Shown: positions 18,618-27,600 of the stretch, piece by piece
Layout: the number at the start of each line of letters is the position of its first letter
Position numbering within the stretch: position 1 is the stretch's first letter
NCBI RefSeq assembly: GCF_008312935.1
Contig: NZ_VSZO01000017.1
Location: 55,912-119,911, forward strand
Length of the DNA stretch: 64,000 bases
Source of the DNA: Roseiconus lacunae
GTDB lineage: Bacteria; Planctomycetota; Planctomycetia; Pirellulales; Pirellulaceae
Direction of reading: 5' to 3'
Notes under the pieces: generated by a model
The model's input: only the letters and a program-made list of their open reading frames with translations
What the model was told of the DNA's origin: nothing
Database searches by the model: none
Program-made: the position numbers and the translations under genes

Positions 18618-18770
18618 CCGGACTTGAGTCCCCCCGACCAGGACGGACCTCGTCCCCGCGCAATCCGGTGGTCTACATCGTCGGCGGTCATGAATCCACC
18701 CGATTGCGATAGCCTACGGGCTTCTTGTGGCCAGTTGTTTACCGCAACGTTGACTATCAATCTAAATCTG

Positions 18771-19565
18771 ATGCTTGAACGAAATCCAATCTTTCCCGGA
18801 ATCATTGAACTGAACTTCCAAGCCCGAGAAGTTCTGGGGTGCAACGTCTACTTGATCTACGACGCCAACGAATGGGCGTTGGTTGACATCGGTTATGAAG
18901 AAACCGTCGATGAATTTGTCGATATCATTCGGCAGCTCGATTTCCCGCTCTCGCAGTGCAAGACATTGATCGCCACCCACGCCGATGTCGACCACATCCA
19001 AGGCCTCGCGAAACTGAAGTCGATCTTAAAGACCACCGTTACCGCCCACCCCCATGCCGTTCGGCCGCTTGCCGAAGGTGATCCGTTGTGGACGCTAGCG
19101 GAGATCGAGGCTCAAAACCTAAAGCTCGAAATGCCGAAAGTCGACGTCGAGCACCAAGTCGACAATGGCGACATCATCAAAGTCGGCAATCTTGAAATCG
19201 AAGTCTGGCACACTCCAGGTCACACGAACAGCCAGCTCGCATTTCGCATCGGTGACGTGCTCCTAAGCGGCGACAACATTTATCGCGACGGTTGTATCGG
19301 CGCAATTGATGCCCATCACGGTAGCGACATCAAAGCATTCATTAAATCACTCGAACGGATTCGTGACAGTGACGTCAAATGGCTTGCCCCCAGTCACGGG
19401 CCGATCTTTGCGAACGACCGCGATTTCATGAATCGCACCATCGATCGAGTGCGAGGCTACTTGCACATGGCCGACTTCGGAACACTCGCCGAATCGTGGC
19501 CGCTAATGGACCAGTGGGACGACGAAGTCGCCGAAGGGAAGTTACCCGAAGGTCTATCCGGCTGA
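18771..19565 (+). CDS. Metallo-beta-lactamase-fold hydrolase
   Basis: This 264-residue soluble protein has the MBL alpha-beta-beta-alpha fold. Metal-binding motifs are visible: THADVDH at about 69-75, HTPGHTNSQLAF (motif 3), SGDNIYRDG with the bridging Asp (motif 4) and APSHGP (motif 5). The first motif is HxDxDH rather than the canonical HxHxDH, a variant also known in other MBL hydrolases, so metal binding may differ. The overall pattern resembles hydrolases such as glyoxalase II-like or flavodiiron-like enzymes; the substrate is not evident. The ATG at 18771 starts the conserved region; an upstream in-frame extension of 49 codons is unlike the family. It converges on the comB gene. Confidence 0.85.
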   Translation: MLERNPIFPGIIELNFQAREVLGCNVYLIYDANEWALVDIGYEETVDEFVDIIRQLDFPLSQCKTLIATHADVDHIQGLAKLKSILKTTVTAHPHAVRPLAEGDPLWTLAEIEAQNLKLEMPKVDVEHQVDNGDIIKVGNLEIEVWHTPGHTNSQLAFRIGDVLLSGDNIYRDGCIGAIDAHHGSDIKAFIKSLERIRDSDVKWLAPSHGPIFANDRDFMNRTIDRVRGYLHMADFGTLAESWPLMDQWDDEVAEGKLPEGLSG

Positions 19566-19636
19566 CGTCAACCGACGTCGATGAGGCAATTGTCCTGCGC
19601 GTTTTCGCCTGCTCGGCTTGGCCTATCCGGGGATCG

Positions 19637-20428
19637 TTAGCCGGTCCAGCCGAAAGAAACGATCACATCGTCGGGTTGAGCGGGCAATCGTTCGATCGTC
19701 CCCCCGACCGAATCAATAGCGGCACAGCGATCAAGGTCAGCACCGTAGCCTGCGGCGAGAAGATTTCGTCCGCCAAGTGAATCACGAAGCGTTTCGCCGA
19801 GCGGAATACCGGAATCGTTGACTTGCCGCCACGCCGCCCAGGCAAGCCTGGCCGAATCATCGAGAACGATTCGTTCATCGTCGGTGCCGCCAAAGCGATC
19901 GATCATCGCACCGGCAAGCAACACGTCTTCGCGACTGATTTGCTTTTCCGTTCCCGCGCAAACGATCAATACGTCGTCTTCGTTTTGAAGGCTTTCGATG
20001 GTGTCACCCAGATTCAAGAACGACACCGTCAACAGACGTTTCGCATGTTTGACCGATGCGATCGCACGCGTCCCATTCGTGGTCGTCATCAAGACTTCGC
20101 GATCGGCGACGACCTCGGCGGAGTACTCGGCGGGCGAGTTACCGAGATCAAATCCGTCGATCGGCACACACGATCGTTCGCCGCAAAGCAGCGGTATGGA
20201 AGCCTGTTGTTGGGCCGCTTGCTGGGCCAGATGACGTGCGATTGCGATCTCGCCACACGTGCTAATCTTTGCCGCACCATTGCGGCCCGCAGTCGCCATG
20301 ACACTGGTCGCGCGCAACACATCGATTACGACGGCACAGGGCAGCCGAATGACGGAACGGCCATCGTCACCGCGATACTTTTCAGTGATCAGTGATGGCA
20401 AAAAGGCGACCGATAGATTCTTGGGCAT
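19637..20428 (-). CDS. comB: ComB-like 2-phosphosulfolactate phosphatase
   Basis: This 263-residue protein belongs to the ComB family, which hydrolyses 2-phospho-3-sulfolactate to 3-sulfolactate. It shows the conserved VVIDVLRATSVM start, the LLCGERSCVPIDGFDLGNSP segment and TTTNGTRAI. Archaea use the reaction for coenzyme M; in bacteria it serves sulfolactate or is of unclear purpose. Neither comA nor sulfolactate dehydrogenase is visible here. Its ATG shares one base with the stop of the upstream MATE gene (TAATG), so the two are almost certainly co-translated. The frame is open 32 codons upstream, inside the MATE gene. Confidence 0.85.
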   Translation of the reverse strand: MPKNLSVAFLPSLITEKYRGDDGRSVIRLPCAVVIDVLRATSVMATAGRNGAAKISTCGEIAIARHLAQQAAQQQASIPLLCGERSCVPIDGFDLGNSPAEYSAEVVADREVLMTTTNGTRAIASVKHAKRLLTVSFLNLGDTIESLQNEDDVLIVCAGTEKQISREDVLLAGAMIDRFGGTDDERIVLDDSARLAWAAWRQVNDSGIPLGETLRDSLGGRNLLAAGYGADLDRCAAIDSVGGTIERLPAQPDDVIVSFGWTG

Positions 20429-21909
20429 TAAACCATCCGCATTGATTTCCAGCGGCCACCGAGAAAGCGAATCACCATGGTGACAGCCAGGGTCCAGATC
20501 CACGCGGTGATCACCCACCACCATAAGTACAAGGAGTTCTGCCCGTCATCAAGCACCATTCCGGTGCCGACCGCGGCCACGCTGACGATCGCGCCAGCGA
20601 GTAGAACGAACCAGGTATCACCGGCGCCCTTGAGTGCCGCCGCGATGATCAATTGGACCGCATCAAACACCACGTAAGCGGATACGAACCCGAGCAATGT
20701 CCCTGCGATGACAATCGCCGATTCGGATTGCCCGTCGGCTTTGCCAAGTCGGTAGAGCGAAAGCAACCAATCGCCGCCGGCTTGGTAAGCAACCACCCAC
20801 ATCAACGAATACGCCAACGAAATTAACAATGCCGCCACGGTAGTTCTCGCTGCGAACGCGGGGCCGTTTTGAAGCAGATGCCGTCCGGCCAAAACCGACG
20901 TGGCAATCGCGACGCCAACCAAAGGGATGAATGCAATCATGTTGAAATTGATCGCCATCGTTGTCGCCCGGAGCGGCATGTCGCCCATTTGGCCGATCTT
21001 CAGCACGATGATCGTGAACGCGCTCGCTTCGGTGAGATACATCAACCCACTCGGAAGACTAAAATAAACAAAGTTCCAAAGAACCTGCCAATCCAAGCAC
21101 AGTCCGGTGTCTAGGCCGTATCGTTTGCGATAGTCCTTCCGGAACAAAATCGCGGCATAGCAAACGACCTTGAACCAAAACGCCAGGACGCTGCCGATCG
21201 CCGCCCCGGTGATCCCGAGCGCCGGGAATCCGGCATAGCCAAAGATCAGCAGCACGTCCAAGACGACGTTCAATAAGCCGCTCGCGACCGACACCCACAT
21301 GATGACCGAAGTGCGTTCGGTACCACTAAAAAAACCACTGAGCGCCGACTCGATCACCAAGCCCAACCCGCCCAACATCAGCCAACGCAAGTAGGTCGTT
21401 TCGGCCGGGATTAGCGTCGGATCTTGGCCCGCCATTGTAAATAAGCCTTCGGCGAAGAATCCCGCGAAGACGAACCAAGGCGATGTGATCAATGCGATCC
21501 AAATCGACTGCCAAAGCAATCGTCCGATCTTTTGTTCTTCGTTGTTGCCGATGAGTTGACCGATCACCGCACCGGTCATCGATGCGGCGCCGACGGGAAC
21601 ACAGACCAGCACCCAAAATAAATTGCCGCCCGCCATCGACGCGCTCATCGAGACGCCGTCATAAAACATCAATAGCGTGCGGTCGGCGAACAGCACGATC
21701 GAAAACATACCGGTGCTGACCATCAACGGTAGTGCTACACGAAACACCTCCATCGCCGCTCCGAAGAGTGTCGTCGGCGCGGGCAAGTTGTTTCGGTCCA
21801 ACAGCGGTTGTGATTCGGCGGCCGGTTCCTCGCGATCGATCGAATCCTCGCCCCCGAGGGCAGGCGACGGTTTCATCGGCGACACGGCGAGGTGGTCAGC
21901 ATTGGTCAC
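20428..21909 (-). CDS. MATE-family efflux transporter
   Basis: This 493-residue inner-membrane protein has about 12 membrane helices in two repeats, as in MATE/NorM Na+- or H+-coupled exporters. Family features include VALPLMVSTGMFSIVLFADRTLL in helix 1, ALGITGAAIGSVLAFW and PSGLMYLTEASAFTI in the second half. About 48 residues precede helix 1 and are hydrophilic. The GTG start at 21909 forms a four-base overlap (GTGA) with the rhomboid stop codon, which supports this start over the later ATG at 21876. It sits between a rhomboid protease and ComB in one tightly packed transcription unit, so its cargo could be related to the ComB product (inference). Confidence 0.9.
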   Translation of the reverse strand: MTNADHLAVSPMKPSPALGGEDSIDREEPAAESQPLLDRNNLPAPTTLFGAAMEVFRVALPLMVSTGMFSIVLFADRTLLMFYDGVSMSASMAGGNLFWVLVCVPVGAASMTGAVIGQLIGNNEEQKIGRLLWQSIWIALITSPWFVFAGFFAEGLFTMAGQDPTLIPAETTYLRWLMLGGLGLVIESALSGFFSGTERTSVIMWVSVASGLLNVVLDVLLIFGYAGFPALGITGAAIGSVLAFWFKVVCYAAILFRKDYRKRYGLDTGLCLDWQVLWNFVYFSLPSGLMYLTEASAFTIIVLKIGQMGDMPLRATTMAINFNMIAFIPLVGVAIATSVLAGRHLLQNGPAFAARTTVAALLISLAYSLMWVVAYQAGGDWLLSLYRLGKADGQSESAIVIAGTLLGFVSAYVVFDAVQLIIAAALKGAGDTWFVLLAGAIVSVAAVGTGMVLDDGQNSLYLWWWVITAWIWTLAVTMVIRFLGGRWKSMRMV

Positions 21910-22967
21910 GGAAATCGGCCTGGAAAAGCTTTGGCGATCACCACCGCGGCGAGCATGCCCATGAACAAGCCACCGATGTGCGCCCCATTGGCGATGTGAT
22001 CAAGGAAGAAAATACAAATCACCAAATAGCCGAGCAAAAAGGCGACGTTGGAGGGAGAGATATCGATCGGGTAACTATTCGACAGCATCGGTCGGATCCA
22101 TAGGTAGCCGAACAGTCCGATCACCCCGCCAGACGCGCCGATCGACGAATGAGATCCGGCCAAGCCGTGCAAGATCGGTGGCAACGCACTTTCCGGTGGC
22201 AGCGAAACTTGAAAAAGCGTCCCCACAATCGCGCTCGCAATGAATAGCACCGCTAAGAACACGCTGCCTTCGATCCGCTCGATCGCTGAACCAAGAAAGA
22301 ACAAGGCCATCATGTTGAAAGCCAAGTGGAATGTGTTGCCGTGAAGGAAAATAGGAGTCACCAATCGCCAGACTTCACCCTTCTTGATCGAGGCATAGGG
22401 ATCGCCGTCGATCAGATAGTCACTCGGTTCGACAAAGGTCAATGCATTACGGAGCGTTTCTTCGCTGGAAGGTTCACCCGGAATTAGCGAACGCTGTGGA
22501 CGGTCAAAGCCAGTCGAAAAACTAGCCAACACCGAAAGCACGATGATCGTGATCACGACCGGGATCGTTTGCTGGCGAGCTCCGATCCGCGACAGGCCAC
22601 CACCGGACATTCCACCGGGAGTCCGATGCTGGACTTTTTTGACCAATTGTTTTTTTCGCTGCGCGTCCGACGCTTTCTTTTTACGCAAAGATTCCGCTTC
22701 GCTGGCGACCCGAAATTTCTCCGCATCCGGGTCGGCACGAAAGGCCGCCAATTCTTCGCGAGCCCGGTCGACCTGCTCTTCGTCGCGAATCCACAAGTGG
22801 CATTGGTAGTCACCAGCGGCGACCTCGCCGTTCGTGTTGTCGCCAGTTTGGGGGCCCGATTCCGTTGTTTTTTCGATGTCGAGATTGCACTCGATCGACT
22901 GGGTAAACAAATAGTCGGTAAAACGGCGGGCTTTGGTAGGATCCGAAAGGGTGCCAATCCGGCGCAT
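21906..22967 (-). CDS. Rhomboid-family intramembrane serine protease
   Basis: This 353-residue protein has a cytoplasmic N-terminal domain (residues 1-110, with the beta-rich RRIGTLSDPTKARRFTDYLF and a charged helix, resembling the GlpG N-terminal domain) and a six-helix rhomboid core from about 134. The catalytic dyad is visible: Ser279 in IGASGGVIGLFGYLW and His330 in ANGAHIGGLFMG. The oxyanion region HGNTFHLAFNMM lies at 209-220. It cleaves membrane-anchored substrates, none of which can be named from sequence. It is the first gene of the rhomboid-MATE-ComB unit and is divergent from the IscA-type gene. Confidence 0.92.
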   Translation of the reverse strand: MRRIGTLSDPTKARRFTDYLFTQSIECNLDIEKTTESGPQTGDNTNGEVAAGDYQCHLWIRDEEQVDRAREELAAFRADPDAEKFRVASEAESLRKKKASDAQRKKQLVKKVQHRTPGGMSGGGLSRIGARQQTIPVVITIIVLSVLASFSTGFDRPQRSLIPGEPSSEETLRNALTFVEPSDYLIDGDPYASIKKGEVWRLVTPIFLHGNTFHLAFNMMALFFLGSAIERIEGSVFLAVLFIASAIVGTLFQVSLPPESALPPILHGLAGSHSSIGASGGVIGLFGYLWIRPMLSNSYPIDISPSNVAFLLGYLVICIFFLDHIANGAHIGGLFMGMLAAVVIAKAFPGRFP

Positions 22968-23242
22968 GGAATTTGGTTACTAAGGGAGGAAAAACGGGCC
23001 ACTGGAGGGGCTTCGCGGGGAGAGACTCGCAAAAACAGCAGACTTGAACGCCCGTTTTGTCGAAAATCACCCGCGTGGCATTTGTCGATCAGACTTGCCG
23101 CAGCCGGGCCTCTGCTGAATACTATGACGGGTAGTTAATTCGGTCGCCATGCGATCTGCCGGAAAGAAGCGGAAACCGCTTCACGGTGACTACACTAACA
23201 ACGAACTATTCGATTCGTCCACATAACCCAGGTGACGCCCCA

Positions 23243-23575
23243 ATGGCAGTCAAATTGAGCGAACGCGCCGCTCAGGAAGTTGAGCGGTTCCGCAAGGAAC
23301 ATGATTTCGGTGACGATATGGTCCTCCGTATTGAAGTCGCTGGCGGAGGATGCAGCGGATTCGAATACAAGTTGAACTTTGACGACAAGTTTGACGAGAC
23401 CGCAGATTCGAAATACGAAAGCTTCGGTGTTGCCGTCGTCGTCGACAAGAAAAGCGCCCTGTACCTCGATGGAACAACCGTCGATTGGTACGAAAGCCTG
23501 GAAAAGCAAGGCTTCACGTTCGAAAACCCCAATGCCGTGAAAACCTGCGGCTGCGGTAGTTCGTTCCAAGCCTGA
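23243..23575 (+). CDS. A-type iron-sulfur carrier (IscA/ErpA/HesB)
   Basis: This 110-residue protein is an A-type scaffold/carrier that accepts and passes on Fe-S clusters. The three cluster-binding cysteines are present: Cys37 in GGGCSGFEY, and Cys102 and Cys104 in TCGCGSSF. The length fits the family. I use the ATG at 23243; a GTG at 23186 in the same frame would add 19 residues that are not family-like. No iscS, iscU or suf genes are next to it, so the sub-family (IscA, ErpA or SufA) cannot be decided. Confidence 0.9.
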   Translation: MAVKLSERAAQEVERFRKEHDFGDDMVLRIEVAGGGCSGFEYKLNFDDKFDETADSKYESFGVAVVVDKKSALYLDGTTVDWYESLEKQGFTFENPNAVKTCGCGSSFQA

Positions 23576-23649
23576 TTTCAGGCTCAGATACGTGCTGAGT
23601 GAGACGCTGATCGGCGGTGCCAACGAGCACTGCCGATAGCCGCCCCCAT

Positions 23650-23678
23650 CAGCCGCAGAGCGTTAGCTCACGGTTCCC
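23650..23678. repeat. Dispersed repeat, short AGCCGCAGAG sub-type
   Basis: CAGCCGCAGAGCGTTAGCTC followed by ACGGTTCC. The same unit recurs at 23821 and 23858 with one or two changes. Confidence 0.65.
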
Positions 23679-23708
23679 CCACTGCTTCGTCAGAATCTGA
23701 AATTAGGA

Positions 23709-23770
23709 TTAGCCGATCGGCGTTAGCCGCGGTTTCGGTGCAACAACCGGGGCTAACGCCCGTCGGCTGA
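23709..23770. repeat. Dispersed palindromic repeat, best-conserved copy
   Basis: This 62-bp imperfect palindrome has arms TTAGCCGATCGGCGTTAGCC and GGGCTAACGCCCGTCGGCTG, which pair over most of their length around a CGGTTTCGGTGCAACAACC centre. It is the clearest example of the family in the window. Confidence 0.75.
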
Positions 23771-23820
23771 TATGCCGACCCCGAACATTTGGTTGACACC
23801 GAGCCCTAATCCGCCCCCAT

Positions 23821-23884
23821 CAGCCGCAGAGCGCTAGCTCGCGGTTCCCCAACCATCAGCCGCAGAGCGTTAGCTCACGGTTCG
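23821..23884. repeat. Two tandem short-type dispersed repeats
   Basis: Two copies of the CAGCCGCAGAGCG(T/C)TAGCTC unit start at 23821 and 23858, 37 bp apart, both followed by CGGTTC. Confidence 0.65.
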
Positions 23885-24003
23885 CGTTCGCCGCGGTTCC
23901 CCCGCCATCAGCCGTTCCTCCGGCGGTGATCGCCGCGAACGGGCTTTCTCTGACGCGCGCCCCCAGCACGCAGGCCCCCCCTCTCCCTGAAAAGGCCTCT
24001 GTC

Positions 24004-24249
24004 GTGATCGCTCGGATTCTGATCGGGTGCATTCGAGGCTACCAGAGCTACGTCAGTCCGCTCTTTCCCCCCCGCTGCAGATTCCGGCCGACGTGCAGTC
24101 AATATGCGGTCGAGGCGATTCGTAATTGCGGCCCCTTGCGAGGGACCTGGTATGCGATCGTGCGAATTTTGAAGTGCCATCCCTTGCACCCAGGTGGCGA
24201 AGATCCCGCACCGCAGGGACGCCAAACCGGCAAGGATGGCGGCAACTGA
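24004..24249 (+). CDS. yidD: YidD membrane protein insertion efficiency factor
   Basis: This 81-residue protein belongs to the YidD family, which assists YidC-dependent membrane protein insertion. The signature is complete: [33 protein letters not shown] and [12 protein letters not shown]. The N-terminal amphipathic helix begins at the GTG at 24004, which I choose as start because the known family begins there and AAAAGG lies 12-15 nt upstream. The frame is also open from 23926, but that part is Pro/Ser-rich and overlaps the repeat region. The usual partners yidC, rnpA and rpmH are not adjacent, so the gene has moved away from the common bacterial cluster. Confidence 0.88.
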   Translation: MIARILIGCIRGYQSYVSPLFPPRCRFRPTCSQYAVEAIRNCGPLRGTWYAIVRILKCHPLHPGGEDPAPQGRQTGKDGGN

Positions 24250-24622
24250 GACCTCACATCGCTCGAAACCGTCGTTTGGGCGAAGCGAATTGGGGAGTCG
24301 AAAAAGTCGATCGAGGGCGGTTTTTTCGGGGATTTTGAGATCCCATCGTCTCTGCACATGATGGAAGCGGTAAATCTGCTTCCAGTCACCGTCTGCGTTC
24401 CCTCAGCCGGAACAATTTCGCGGTTTCTGCGTCCAACTAACGCTTGTCAAAAGGTAGCGGTTGTGACGGATTTCCTCAGTCCGACCGTAGTCGATTGCCG
24501 AATGCCCCAAGAGTAGCTAGCGCGTCGTTGAAAAAAAACGTCCTAGTAACTTTCCTGGAGTGATTCGCGAAGCGTCGATCTCCGGCCCAATTGCCGACGA
24601 ATTTCACCGAACTTGGTTAACC
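24250..24622. other. 373-bp gap before the giant surface protein
   Basis: No gene is visible. A GGAAGC/GCTTCC hairpin with a 9-nt loop lies at 24363-24383. The rest probably holds the promoter and leader of the surface-protein gene, but I see no convincing -35/-10 pair. Confidence 0.4.
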
Positions 24623-27600
24623 ATGATGTCTAAAGGTCGCACCCTGTCTGCCCGCCGCAACCAACTTCTTCGCTCACTCGGCGAACTTTTGGGCCCCGGG
24701 AAAGAACAGCGTCCGCGTCGAAGAGGTCAACGCTTGGTCCTCGAGGGATTAGAGCGTCGTCAACTGCTCGCCGGAGATGTAACCGGGATCGGCGACGCAT
24801 TGATGGGACCGATCGATACGCGAGTCGCGGCGGCAGAGTCAACCGCGGTCGTCACTTCAACATTGACCACGACCACGGAAGCAGAAGGCGAAGCGGCTCC
24901 CGATCTGGTTCAATTCGCCAAAGACTTAGCCGCCGCCGACGTGAAGTTCTATGGTGCCTACTGGTGCCCGGCTTGTTCGGAACAGAAAGCACTCTTCGAA
25001 GACGGCGAGCAATACTTGCCGTTCATCGAAGTGACGAATCCCGACCGCACCATCGGCCAGGTCGGGATCGACAACAATATCACCGCCTATCCGACCTGGG
25101 AGTTCCCCGACAACAGTCGCGAAACGGGTGTGCTGACACTCCAGCAACTAAGCGACCGCAGCGGAGTTGCAATCCCAACGAGTGAAGACCCAACGTTCGC
25201 AGAGATCGGTGACCAAACGGTCTTGATCGGATCGCCATTTCATATCCCCGTCGATGCTTACGATCCGAACGGTGGCCCGCTAACGGTGACGGTGTCGGTT
25301 GCCGACAGCAATCTGCTCGATGCGACGGTCTTGAGCGGTAACCGTTCGATTCGAATTGATATGGAAACGTACGGGGACATGGTGTTCGAACTGTTCGAAC
25401 AGCGAGCCCCCGACGCTACCGGACGAATCATCGAACTCGCCGAAGCTGATTTTTATGACGACATCATCTTTCACCGCGTGGTCAACAACTTTGTGATCCA
25501 AGGTGGGGACCCAACCGGAACGGGATCCGGCGGATCAACCCTCGGAGATTTCGACGACGACTTCCATCCGGAACTTCAACACAATCGATCGGGGGTGTTG
25601 TCATTTGCCAAGTCGTCTGACGACACCAATGATTCACAGTTCTTTGTCACCGAGGTCCCAACCCGGTTTTTGGATTTCAACCATAGTGTGTTCGGTCAAT
25701 TGATCGAAGGCGACGATGTTCGTGAAGCGATCAGCAATCACGAAGTCAACGGCTCCAGCCGACCCACGACGGACATCACGATCAACACGATTGAAGTGTT
25801 TAACGACACCGAAAACTCATTGATCATGCTTAACCCCGTCGGTAACGCGGTCGGCTCGACTAACGTCACCGTCACCGTCACCGACGGCGATGGCAATACT
25901 CACAGTGAAACATTCCAAGTCGACGTCAACAACGATAGCGAGAACAGTCAACCTTACTTAAGCAACGAAGTCACCACCGAAGCCGAATACAACGCCGACG
26001 AAGACGCGACGCTCCAATTGGTTAGCATCGACATCGAGGGTGATCCGGTAACCTATTCGGCGTCGGTTATCTCGAGCGGCACCGGTGCGACCGCGACGGT
26101 TAGTCAAAGCGGTTTATTGACCGTGACGCCCGCGCAAGGATTCACCGGGGTGGTCGAAGTCACCGCCCGAGTCCAGCCCGGTCCCGGCGTGACAGGACAC
26201 AGCTCAAGCGACCACGACAACCAAGTCTATCAATTCAATTTTGTCGCCGATGCCGCTCCGTCGGCTCCGTCCGCTGTTGACCTTCTGGCGGCGAGCGATA
26301 GCGGTTCAAGTGATAGTGATAACATCACCAATGCCGCGACGTTGTCGTTCACGATCGAAGGCGTGACCGACGGGGCCTTTGTCGAATTGGTCAACACTCA
26401 AACCAACGCCGTGCTAGGGACGGCCACGGCCAGTGGAACAACGGCAACGATCACGACCAATAACTTCCCCGCCCTCGGGGATGGGGTCTACAACATCGCC
26501 GCACGTCAAACGATCGAAAGCACCGCAAGTGCGCTTTCGCCGACGTTGCAGGTCACCTATGACGCGACCGCTCCCGCCTCGGTCGTTGCCAGTGCGAACA
26601 CCAGCGGTAACGTCGGTCGCCAGTACTTATCGGATTTGATCAGCGCCGAAGAAGGCGCGATTACCTACGCGTTGACCCAAGCGCCGTCGGGTGCCAATAT
26701 CGATTCCGGATCAGGCGTGATCACCTGGACTCCCGTCACCGGTGATATTGGCGATAACGTATTTACGGTCCAGACGACCGATGTGGCGGGAAATCAAACG
26801 ACTGAAAACTTCACCGTCGCGATCGCCGATGAACCGTCCGCCGAGGTCAAGTTGGTTGCCCGTGACACCGACGGCAACATTATCACCAGCCTCGAAGTCG
26901 GACAGGAATTTGTCCTCGAACTCGTTGGCGTGGACGCCCGAAACGCCTTCGATCGAGCCGGGGTCTTTGGAGCCTATGCGGATATCCTATTCGATTCGAC
27001 CATCGTCCGGCCCGTCAGCGGATCTACGATCGAATACGTGGGCAATTTCCAACTCGGACCAACCGGAACATTTTTGACCGGTTTGATCGATGAACTGGGT
27101 GCCTCGTCGACGACAATCACCGCGACCAACCAAGTCGAATCGGTCATCGCCCGCGTACAGATGGAAGCCGTCGGCAGCGGAACGGTTAACATCCGCAGCG
27201 AAGAAGCAGACGGTACCGAACAGGTTTTGCTTTACGGGCAAGATGACAACGTGCCGGCCGAAGATGTCTTTTATGGGACAGTCAGCTTGACGGTCGGATT
27301 GACGTTTACGCTGAACGACGACACGGCCACGGTAGACGAAGATTCCGGTGCGACGATCATCGATGTGCTCGACAACGACACCGTCAGTGGCAGCGATTCG
27401 TTGAGCATCGTTTCGGTGACACAGCCCACCGAAGGCGGCACCGTCGTTAACAACAACGGTGTTCTTCAATTCACACCCGCGGCGGACTTCAACGGGACAA
27501 CGGAGTTCACGTACCGAGCCGGAACCAGTTCCGGGGCACAAGCCACCGCGACGGTGACGGTGACCGTCAATGCCGTCAACGATCCTCCGACAGGTGTCGA

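Larger units (their letters stand above)
23576..24003. other. Gene-free stretch filled with dispersed repeats
   Basis: This 428-bp gap between the IscA-type gene and yidD holds four copies of the dispersed repeat family in two sub-types, plus fragments (CATCAGCCG near 23910). No convincing gene or promoter is visible. The upstream in-frame extension of yidD starts inside it, at 23926. Confidence 0.6.
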
